Shown here piece by piece: positions 1 through 6,178 of a stretch of DNA of 41,103 bases. The notes beneath the pieces were generated by a model. The model saw only the letters and a program-made list of their open reading frames with translations. It did no database searches and had not been told where the DNA came from. The position numbers and the translations under genes are program-made. Each line of letters opens with the position of its first letter. Position 1 is the stretch's first letter. Source of the stretch: a virus; IMG/VR virus record IMGVR_UViG_3300008117_000361, positions 1 to 41,103 of that record; one strand, 5' to 3'.

Positions 1-5
1 AATAT

Positions 6-170
6 TTTGACTGACCCATTCCTTGGCCTTGCATGCCTAACCTAGGGGGTAGGCCCAAGCCTCGCCAAGTCATAGGGGGTCAAATCTTATCACCTCCCCA
101 AAATCACACACATGTAACTTTTAGGTAGGGGTATCATCCAAAAGTTCATCAATCCAACCAAGTGGGGGAG
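6..170 (+). ncRNA. Candidate structured RNA (may extend left of the window)
   Basis: This gene-free stretch is far richer in G and C than its surroundings and folds well on paper. A first arm nests TTTGAC (6-11) with GTCAAA (79-84), or GACCC (13-17) with GGGTC (77-81); then CTTGGC (22-27) with GCCAAG (64-69), CTTG (28-31) with CAAG (56-59), and GCCTA (35-39) with TAGGC (50-54). A second arm pairs CTCCCC (94-99) with GGGGAG (165-170) around AACTTTT (116-122) with AAAAGTT (140-146). No open reading frame was found here. It could be the 3' part of a larger RNA, or a leader or terminator complex. The strand is inferred from the downstream genes. Pairing was judged by eye, not by energy calculation. 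Confidence 0.45.
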
Positions 171-192
171 AAAAAAATTTTACGAAAAAAAA

Positions 193-224
193 TTTTTCAC
201 AATTAAGATTAATTTGTATATTTG
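193..224 (+). promoter_or_regulatory. Promoter for 238-1375
   Basis: TTTT (193-196) lies 20 nt before TATATTTG (217-224), which matches the Bacteroidota -7 consensus TAnnTTTG. The -33 half is weaker than in the other copies of this promoter family. The start codon follows 13 nt after the -7 box, so the leader would be very short. A-tracts lie just upstream (171-196). Confidence 0.6.
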
Positions 225-237
225 TGAAAATTTTATT

Positions 238-999
238 ATGAAGAATATAAATGTTACACTTGGGCTAGCTTTGGCCATACTTGTCATGTTTTTCTTTTTA
301 CTTAGATCTTGTGATAATGATGAGATTAACGATCTGAATACTAAACTTAGTTTATTGCAGGGTACTAACGACAGTTTGTATACTTTGACGAATAAGCTGG
401 GACAAAAGGTAACTTCACAGGAAGCTGAGATTGTACAATCAAAAGAGGAACTAAGTAGATATGCTGATAGTATATTTAAGTTGAAACGTAAACATGAGAA
501 GCAGATAGCTGCTACTATAGCGTATTGGAAATCAAGAGTTGAGGTAGAGGTACATGATGTACCAGTACCATATTTAGATACACCAGGAATGAAGAAATTC
601 TCGGATAGTATAATGTTATTATGTAAGGATGTGTTATTATATATGAGGGATAGTACAATTAGTGTACCTAGAACTGCTAAGTTGGATAGTCTTGGATTAG
701 ATGCTACATTTACTATAGGTAGAAATCAACTAACTATTGATACACTTAAGATAGTAGACACCATGCATACTAGAGTTGTAGAGGTAAAAGGTGGATTCTT
801 TAAACGTAGAGAGATTGGATCTAAAAAGATTCAATTCTATAAAAAGAAGAGTTATGAAGTACAAACCATGCATAGTTCCCCATTATTTAATACAACGTGG
901 CAAAAGTCATACATTTATGTACCTCCAAAGAAATATATGTTACCTAAGATACTTATAGCAGTAGGCGCAGGAATACTAATATCAAAAATACTATTATAA
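238..999 (+). CDS. Two-transmembrane coiled-coil protein, possible unispanin
   Basis: The predicted protein has 253 residues from ATG 238; a TTG eight codons upstream overlaps the -7 box and is unlikely. It has an N-terminal hydrophobic segment (about residues 6-22) ending in LLRSC followed by DND. A long charged helical region (about 28-110) with coiled-coil character follows. The C-terminal hydrophobic helix (about 234-253) runs to the last residue. A lipobox-like Cys at one end and a terminal membrane helix at the other is the layout of unispanins, which link outer and inner membranes at lysis. Arg at -2 of the Cys is unusual for a lipobox, so it may instead be a double-anchored membrane protein. 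No endolysin gene is visible in this window. Confidence 0.4.
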   Translation: MKNINVTLGLALAILVMFFFLLRSCDNDEINDLNTKLSLLQGTNDSLYTLTNKLGQKVTSQEAEIVQSKEELSRYADSIFKLKRKHEKQIAATIAYWKSRVEVEVHDVPVPYLDTPGMKKFSDSIMLLCKDVLLYMRDSTISVPRTAKLDSLGLDATFTIGRNQLTIDTLKIVDTMHTRVVEVKGGFFKRREIGSKKIQFYKKKSYEVQTMHSSPLFNTTWQKSYIYVPPKKYMLPKILIAVGAGILISKILL

Positions 1000-1000
1000 C

Positions 1001-1375
1001 ATGTGGTTAGATATAATGAAGATGATATTTGAGTTTATCTCAAAATCAGACGATATGAAGGCTGAGAAGAAACTTAGAATATCTGAGGTATTCCAGGATA
1101 TAAGTGATCTTCTAGAGGAAACGGTAGATGATCTTAGAAATGATATATATCCACATGGTAAGTGTATGTCAATGGCCAATCTAGCAGAAAACATGACAGA
1201 TCTGATGAAAGACTATGTAGAGAAGGATAAACTAGAAAAACTTACATTTATGTTAAAAGATGCATGTAGGTTAGAAAAAGAGTTTGCAACTAGATCAAAT
1301 CCTGGTTCTATACTTGAAATACAGACTACAGCTGGTATGTTTAACTCATTTGCTATAATGTATAAAATTATCTAA
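1001..1375 (+). CDS. Small helical protein of unknown function
   Basis: This 124-residue, mostly helical and charged protein starts one base after the stop of the membrane protein upstream, so the two are almost certainly co-transcribed. ATG 1016 is a possible alternative start. There is no signal peptide, membrane segment or recognisable motif. A role alongside the upstream membrane protein is only suggested by adjacency. Confidence 0.6.
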   Translation: MWLDIMKMIFEFISKSDDMKAEKKLRISEVFQDISDLLEETVDDLRNDIYPHGKCMSMANLAENMTDLMKDYVEKDKLEKLTFMLKDACRLEKEFATRSNPGSILEIQTTAGMFNSFAIMYKII

Positions 1376-1382
1376 AAATAAT

Positions 1383-1414
1383 TTTGGAAATTAAATTTAA
1401 TATCTATATATTTG
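1383..1414 (+). promoter_or_regulatory. Promoter for 1419-3404, almost leaderless
   Basis: TTTG (1383-1386), 20 nt spacer beginning GAAATTAA, then TATATTTG (1407-1414), a perfect TAnnTTTG -7 box. The ATG of the next gene is at 1419, only four bases after the box, so the transcript would begin at or next to the start codon. Confidence 0.75.
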
Positions 1415-1418
1415 TAAT

Positions 1419-1883
1419 ATGACAAAAGAACTATTCAAATTTCCCATTATCCTCATTGATGGTAGTGTGGAGGACAGAAAAATTAAGGACAGTGAAATGT
1501 TAGGATTAACACTTGAAAATGAAGATCCTGATATTATATATGCAGAAGCAGAATGTCCATATTATGATTTCTTATCAGTATCTGATAGATGGCTACCAAC
1601 GGATAGCTCATTTGAGAATGCTAAAAAAGGGATCTTTGATGCATGTAATGTATTATTCTTAAACTCTGGTGCATTTATTGTACCAATGCCTAAAGAGGAA
1701 TTTAGAGAATCTCTAGAGACCTTTATGGAGAATTATCATGCAGATGAAGAGATAGCAACAAAGAAGAAAAAGAAATCAGGTAGCAAAGCTGGAGTACAAA
1801 TATTAAAGTTATCTGAGAAGGATGTTTTAGATATGTTAAGAAAGAAACTAGAAGAAGGTGAAAAAAATCAAGATGGAGAATAA
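1419..1883 (+). CDS. Unknown protein, 154 residues
   Basis: First gene of a five-gene overlapping run. The N-terminal two thirds look globular, with a hydrophobic strand near residues 6-15 (FKFPIILIDG) and another near 79-89 (VLFLNSGAFIV). A Lys-rich linker (about 114-120) and a charged C-terminal helix follow. I do not recognise the family. The start ATG 1419 is fixed by the -7 box four bases upstream. Its 3' end overlaps the next gene, suggesting translational coupling. Confidence 0.7.
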   Translation: MTKELFKFPIILIDGSVEDRKIKDSEMLGLTLENEDPDIIYAEAECPYYDFLSVSDRWLPTDSSFENAKKGIFDACNVLFLNSGAFIVPMPKEEFRESLETFMENYHADEEIATKKKKKSGSKAGVQILKLSEKDVLDMLRKKLEEGEKNQDGE

Positions 1884-2418
1884 GTACTTTTTCATATCCT
1901 ATAAAAAAGAAATCTCTGATATACAAAAATTGTGCAATCAGATAAAAGAATCTAATTGGATAGATAAAGATACATATATAGTAAACTGTTCTCCAGATTA
2001 TACATCAACTCTTTCTGTGCATCTAAATCATAAGTTATCATATCTAAATGATAATCAACTATATGATAGATTAGATTTAGAAATGCCTTATCCAATAATG
2101 AATCAGATTTATAACTATGATCAAAAAAAGTATCAGACTTATGATCAATATTTAAAATATTGGGCAGAAAAAAATATAGAATCAGGATCAAAGTACTTGT
2201 TTCTAGATTCAGGAACTATAAGAGGTTTTAACTTTGAAAAACTAAGACTCTCTATTAGAGGTCTTATGGAACCTGATCAATACAGATTTGGAACACTCTA
2301 TAGAGAAAAAAACAGTATTTTTAAACCTGACTTCTTTGTAGAAGAGTATGATTTTAAAAATCAAGGAGGTTTACTATTTGAATGGGAAAATTCAGATAAT
2401 CCAAATTGGAACTATTGA
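1873..2418 (+). CDS. Phosphoribosyltransferase-like protein (divergent)
   Basis: The protein has 181 residues from ATG 1873; an upstream in-frame GTG (1858) is less likely. The C-terminal half follows the order of purine-type phosphoribosyltransferases: a hydrophobic strand and loop YLFLDSGTIRG (108-118) where a PRPP-binding loop is expected, then a strand with LYREKN (142-147), KPDFFVEEY (151-159) and LLFEWEN (167-173), like the PD...FPWE ending of the family. The usual paired acidic residues and TG of the PRPP loop are not intact, so it may bind a nucleotide or have lost catalysis. This assignment is from motif order only. It overlaps the genes on both sides. Confidence 0.45.
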   Translation: MENKYFFISYKKEISDIQKLCNQIKESNWIDKDTYIVNCSPDYTSTLSVHLNHKLSYLNDNQLYDRLDLEMPYPIMNQIYNYDQKKYQTYDQYLKYWAEKNIESGSKYLFLDSGTIRGFNFEKLRLSIRGLMEPDQYRFGTLYREKNSIFKPDFFVEEYDFKNQGGLLFEWENSDNPNWNY

Positions 2419-2762
2419 TGGAAGTGAAATTATTTAAAAAGATAAAAGATATGCTTGCCTCAGATGATGAAGAGCTTATAAGGTTAGCGTATGAAATACT
2501 CTGTCATCATGAAGAAGATAAGGATAGAGTGGAGATGATAGTTTTAGCATATATAAATAAGAAGTATATTCCAGACTTTATGAATAATGACTTAGAACTA
2601 CATATGAATAGATTTCCATATGATACTAAAAATAAGAATATAAATAGTACAAATAGTTTATCAAAACATCCTTTTGATTTTAATCATAGTTATAACCCAA
2701 TAGCAATAAGCCCTAAGAATTATAAGGTAATAAATTTAAAAAACAAAAATCAACAAAAATGA
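2418..2762 (+). CDS. Unknown protein, 114 residues
   Basis: The start ATG 2418 overlaps the upstream stop (TGATG), which points to coupled translation; a TTG twelve bases earlier is possible but unlikely. The first 60 residues are helical and acidic, with a short HHEED stretch; the rest is Asn/Lys-rich and probably disordered. No family recognised. Confidence 0.65.
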   Translation: MEVKLFKKIKDMLASDDEELIRLAYEILCHHEEDKDRVEMIVLAYINKKYIPDFMNNDLELHMNRFPYDTKNKNINSTNSLSKHPFDFNHSYNPIAISPKNYKVINLKNKNQQK

Positions 2763-3052
2763 AACAGAAAACAAACGGAGCTGTCTCCAAAATGACAGAG
2801 GAACAAGAAATGATGAGACTTCAAGTAGTAGATCTAGAACTTAAAGCTAGATACTGGAAAGCTCAACATGACATTAGATACTTCACACTTGCTGCAGAAA
2901 GTTTACAGGAAGAATATGAAAAGTATCTCCAAGAACAAGAAGTTAAGAGAAATGAAGCAATGGAGAATCTACAGAAAGAATTAGAGAGATTAAATGCTGA
3001 AGAGCAATCTAAATTAGATGAAATTAAAAATGTAGAGGAAAATGTCAACTGA
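2759..3052 (+). CDS. Small coiled-coil protein
   Basis: This 97-residue protein is almost entirely charged helix, with strong heptad character from about residue 13 to the end. It starts inside the upstream stop (ATGA) and its own end overlaps the next gene. It lacks Cys and membrane segments. A structural or scaffolding role is plausible, but nothing in the sequence proves it. Confidence 0.65.
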   Translation: MKQKTNGAVSKMTEEQEMMRLQVVDLELKARYWKAQHDIRYFTLAAESLQEEYEKYLQEQEVKRNEAMENLQKELERLNAEEQSKLDEIKNVEENVN

Positions 3053-3404
3053 TAAACTTTCAAGTCACTATACATCTGCAGAAGCATATACTGATCTTGA
3101 TGGTCAGTCTAGACAGTTTACTTTTATTGATCATGATAAAAAGTCAAAGATCAGTGCATTAAAGCAAACTGAAGAAGAAATACAAGAAATAAAAAATAGT
3201 CTTAATAACTATAGATCAGATCTTGTAAAAAGAATTCTAGAAATACCTGCTTCTCTTTGTCCATATGAATTTGTAGACTTTACTATAAGAGGTGAAGCTA
3301 TGGATAAAATAGAATGGAATAAGAAGATGTTAGAGGATGAAGGATTTCCTTTAAACAATCTTAGATTTCTCTGTACTATAGTTGAGAATAAATTTGGTGT
3401 ATAA
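3042..3404 (+). CDS. Unknown protein, 120 residues
   Basis: Last gene of the 1419-3404 unit. The start ATG 3042 overlaps the upstream stop by eleven bases. The protein has a polar N-terminus, a central helix (about 40-67) and a C-terminal region with mixed hydrophobic residues. I see no motif that identifies it. No U-tailed hairpin follows it; an AT-rich gap leads to the next promoter. Confidence 0.65.
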   Translation: MSTDKLSSHYTSAEAYTDLDGQSRQFTFIDHDKKSKISALKQTEEEIQEIKNSLNNYRSDLVKRILEIPASLCPYEFVDFTIRGEAMDKIEWNKKMLEDEGFPLNNLRFLCTIVENKFGV

Positions 3405-3449
3405 CTTATTATGTTATAATAACTGTATATATTAATTATTCAAAATAAA

Positions 3450-3481
3450 TTTGGAAAATTAATTTATTTTCAGTATATTAT
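3450..3481 (+). promoter_or_regulatory. Promoter for the packaging operon
   Basis: TTTG (3450-3453) starts the block TTTGGAAAATTAA. A 20 nt spacer precedes TATATTAT (3474-3481). The start codon of the first gene is at 3498, preceded by AAAACCAAC, a leader also seen before 11289 and 14356. Confidence 0.7.
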
Positions 3482-3497
3482 AGTAAAGAAAACCAAC

Positions 3498-3866
3498 ATG
3501 AAAATAAAGTCTTTTTCAGATAAGGTTCTTTTAACGAAGAAAAGGGACGTTTTAAAATATCACCTGTATTTGAAGTTTTTACAGAATAATATCAAATCAT
3601 CTGAGAATGATATAGATATTATTATAGAACTTTTCTTATTTGGTGGATATAACAATAGTGAAGAACAGTCAAGGTTTATAAAGCTTTGTATTGATAAAAA
3701 CTATAAAAAAACTGATCAGAGTGTAAGAAATGCCTTATCAAAGTATACAAATATCGGAATCTTTGAGAAACCAAAGAATACAATTCTAAAAGTAAGTGAT
3801 GTGTTTATACCATCTACAGACTTTGATAAACTAATTATAAATCATGTAGTTAGTCATGCAGAGTAA
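3498..3866 (+). CDS. Small protein, winged-helix-like
   Basis: First gene of the packaging operon, 122 residues. The region from about 74 to 109 reads like the recognition helix and wing of a winged helix (QSVRNALSKYTNIGIFEK), a pattern common in phage replication or regulatory proteins, but this is weak. The N-terminal half is helical and basic. It overlaps the next gene by eleven bases. In crAss-like phages small conserved genes of this kind commonly precede the packaging block. Confidence 0.5.
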   Translation: MKIKSFSDKVLLTKKRDVLKYHLYLKFLQNNIKSSENDIDIIIELFLFGGYNNSEEQSRFIKLCIDKNYKKTDQSVRNALSKYTNIGIFEKPKNTILKVSDVFIPSTDFDKLIINHVVSHAE

Positions 3867-4257
3867 CCCAAATGAACTATATAAACTTACTTCTCAAAGA
3901 ACAGGTAAATCTGAACAGACTTACAAGGATATTGGTAACTTTATTTTCTCAGAGTTATATAAAGAACAAAAAAGACCCTCAAAATTAATTATAAAGATTA
4001 AAGGAATAGGTTCTTTCTTTTTAAGAAGAAAAAGAGTTAAAGAAATACTAAACTATTATCCAGAGGGTTTTTCAAGAACAAAAGAGGATTTTACATCAGA
4101 AAGACAGTTTCTCAAGTATGAGAATAAAAGAGAGATATATGAATTGTTTACAGAGAGATTGAAGGATTATGAGGAATATTTAGAAGAAAGAAACCAAATA
4201 AGAAAAAAAAGATATGAAACTCAAGTATTATTGGAACCTACTGACGGGGAAGACTAA
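3856..4257 (+). CDS. HU/IHF-like DNA-binding protein
   Basis: The protein has 133 residues. It shows the HU/IHF order: an N-terminal helical pair with a Thr-Gly-Lys turn (TSQRTGKSEQTYKDIG, about 12-27), a second helix, then beta strands with LIIKIKGIGSFFLRRKRV (about 44-61), matching the conserved 'G-G-F' stretch of HU proteins. The C-terminal 60 residues are an extra charged helical tail. HU/IHF-like subunits are a known conserved component of crAss-like phages. It may bend DNA during packaging or late transcription. I am fairly sure of the fold, not of the role. Confidence 0.55.
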   Translation: MQSNPNELYKLTSQRTGKSEQTYKDIGNFIFSELYKEQKRPSKLIIKIKGIGSFFLRRKRVKEILNYYPEGFSRTKEDFTSERQFLKYENKREIYELFTERLKDYEEYLEERNQIRKKRYETQVLLEPTDGED

Positions 4258-4570
4258 AGCTCTAAACCCTGCAAAATTAACTCCAAGAAACATTTATGCT
4301 GTAATACAATCAATGTTTAGGAGAAGTATTCAAGGATTTTCTGTTCAGCAACATATATATGAACAAGCTATATGGAGAAGAACAGAGGTTATTAAAAAAT
4401 CTCCCCAATGCTGGGAAGAAGGTCATTGTATCCACTGTGGATGTGAAATGCTAGGTAAAACAATTGAAGATAGAGGTTGTGAAAATGAACCTAGATGCTA
4501 TCCTGATATGATGAACAAAGAAGAATGGAAGCAATTCAAATTATCTAATAACATTAAAATTTTCGAGTAA
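4214..4570 (+). CDS. Cys-rich, possible zinc-binding protein
   Basis: This 118-residue protein starts 44 bases inside the upstream gene. Its N-terminal half is basic and helical. Residues about 72-98 carry Cys and His residues in a tight group (CWEEGHCIHCGC, then CENEPRC), as in small zinc-binding modules. Its stop overlaps the next start (TAATG). The exact zinc fold is not one I can name. Position in the packaging operon suggests a DNA- or protein-binding helper. Confidence 0.6.
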   Translation: MKLKYYWNLLTGKTKALNPAKLTPRNIYAVIQSMFRRSIQGFSVQQHIYEQAIWRRTEVIKKSPQCWEEGHCIHCGCEMLGKTIEDRGCENEPRCYPDMMNKEEWKQFKLSNNIKIFE

Positions 4571-4872
4571 TGCTAGAACCAAACCAACATGTGATCTCAT
4601 TAGGAGATCTTAAGTATGGACAACCATACAGTTTTAAGTATTCTATAAAGAATACATCTGATAATCCAATAACTATCAACAGAGTAATGGTAGGTTGTGG
4701 ATCATGTACAAATGCAAGTTTACAAAAGTCATTAATCTCTCCAGGTGAGGAGGCTGACTTAGATGTAATTTTTACCCCAGGTTCAACAGGTTTGCAGCAA
4801 AAAGCTGTCACAATTCAGTATAATGATACTGAATCTGTTATGTTGAAATTCACCGCAACTGTAAATGAGTAA
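4570..4872 (+). CDS. DUF1573 / ASH-like beta-sandwich protein
   Basis: One immunoglobulin-like domain fills the whole 100 residues. Features of the DUF1573 family are present: G-x-x-Y-x-F-x-Y-S-I-K-N-T-S, then VMVGCGSCT (about 37-45), then SPGEEADLDVIFTPGSTG. Such domains are abundant in Bacteroidota, usually in exported proteins, but this copy has no signal peptide and lies between packaging genes. It overlaps the nuclease gene downstream. It may be a virion or assembly component. Confidence 0.7.
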   Translation: MLEPNQHVISLGDLKYGQPYSFKYSIKNTSDNPITINRVMVGCGSCTNASLQKSLISPGEEADLDVIFTPGSTGLQQKAVTIQYNDTESVMLKFTATVNE

Positions 4873-5683
4873 GGTAAAATTCATTCAAGATTCACATAGA
4901 TATATTTCAGATGAAGAGTTAGAATTAATATCTGTATCTAAATTTACAGAAAAGTTTAAAGAAAAGACTGACTGGAAAAAAGTTGCAAAAAAAATTGCAG
5001 CAAAAGAGACAGGTAATGGAAATCCAACAACTACAGATGATATATTGAAAAAGTGGGAGATCAAGAGAGATATATCAGCAAAAGTAGGTACAATATATCA
5101 TAACATTAGAGAACAGGAGCTCCTAGATTTGAAGGAGTGTCCTGTTTTCTATAATCAGAAGTGTGATGTAATAAACCATCAATCTGATGGCAACTATAAA
5201 TATTCTTTAGATATATCACTTTTAGAGAATAATAAAGTATACCCAGAATTAATGATATATGACTTTGAGAATATGATATGTGGACAATCTGATAAAGTTA
5301 TTATAGTTGATAATAAAATACATATTTGGGACTATAAAACTGATGCAGACATAAAATTTAGTTCTTTCTCATCAAAGTGGGTAAAACCTAAAAAGTTACT
5401 TGGGCCACTTTCTCATCTAGATGATTGTAATGGAAATGTATATTCTATAAAGATGTCAATATACATGTATCTTTTGTGGAAAGCTAATAAGGGTAAACTT
5501 AGACCTGGAGATATTATAATAGAACACATTCATCTCAAAAGAGATCCTGATAACGATAATATACCAGTTCTTGTAGATGATAAACCAATTGTTGAAAAAA
5601 TTGAAACTATAACACTTCCTTACAGAAGAAAAGAAGTAGTTGAAATGTTAAAATTACTAAGTAATGATTCCAAAGATACTTGA
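4865..5683 (+). CDS. PD-(D/E)XK nuclease, RecB-like
   Basis: The 272-residue protein holds the motif set of Cas4/RecB-type nucleases: GTIYHN with His 79, PELMI with Glu 128, GQSDKV with Asp 143, and the catalytic D-Y-K at 156-158. All key residues are present, so it should be an active metal-dependent DNase. A nuclease of this fold next to the packaging genes is a recurring feature of crAss-like phages, where it may trim or process replicated DNA. The start ATG 4865 overlaps the upstream stop. Confidence 0.8.
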   Translation: MSKVKFIQDSHRYISDEELELISVSKFTEKFKEKTDWKKVAKKIAAKETGNGNPTTTDDILKKWEIKRDISAKVGTIYHNIREQELLDLKECPVFYNQKCDVINHQSDGNYKYSLDISLLENNKVYPELMIYDFENMICGQSDKVIIVDNKIHIWDYKTDADIKFSSFSSKWVKPKKLLGPLSHLDDCNGNVYSIKMSIYMYLLWKANKGKLRPGDIIIEHIHLKRDPDNDNIPVLVDDKPIVEKIETITLPYRRKEVVEMLKLLSNDSKDT

Positions 5684-6176
5684 ATATGAAGATGATAGAG
5701 TAAGTATTACAGCTCAGTCATATGGCATACCTGAGATAAAAGATATAATTGACAAGTATAAAGACATTTCTGATAGATACCTTTTATTTGTACATGCAAT
5801 GTCTGCTGTAGATTCTCCTTACATAAATATTCCAGAAGAGGAGAAGATTGAGACTATAGTCTATGATATTAACTCTACAATGGGAGAGATTGATTATGAA
5901 GATGAAATTCTATATACTGCAATAGAGAGATTAAAATCTTTATACTCATCACCTATAGTACTTTTAGCAAATGAACTAGAACAAGAGTTGCATAGACTTA
6001 GAAAGTACTTAAGAGATACACCAGTAGTTGGTGGGTCAGAAGGTAATTTTAGAGAAAGAATGTCTCTTATGGAAAAGATTGATAAGATAGCAAATTCTTA
6101 TCAAAAAGTAAGAAAGCAGGCAGATGAAGAACTAAAAGTTGCCACTAAAGGTGATCATGAAATAGGAGAGTATTAA
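5664..6176 (+). CDS. Helical protein upstream of terminase
   Basis: The protein has 170 residues, overlaps the nuclease gene by 20 bases and ends two bases before TerL. It is strongly helical, with a likely coiled coil from about 108 to 160 interrupted by a flexible stretch (VVGGSEGN). Small terminase subunits are helical oligomers that often precede TerL, so this is a candidate, but no DNA-binding motif is evident. The alternative is a conserved crAss-like protein of unknown role. Confidence 0.55.
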   Translation: MIPKILEYEDDRVSITAQSYGIPEIKDIIDKYKDISDRYLLFVHAMSAVDSPYINIPEEEKIETIVYDINSTMGEIDYEDEILYTAIERLKSLYSSPIVLLANELEQELHRLRKYLRDTPVVGGSEGNFRERMSLMEKIDKIANSYQKVRKQADEELKVATKGDHEIGEY

Positions 6177-6178
6177 TT

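Noticed and set aside
44-168. G-quadruplex from the four G-runs near the left edge
   Set aside because: The runs are about 30-50 bases apart, too far for a stable intramolecular quadruplex; pairing with nearby C-runs explains them better.
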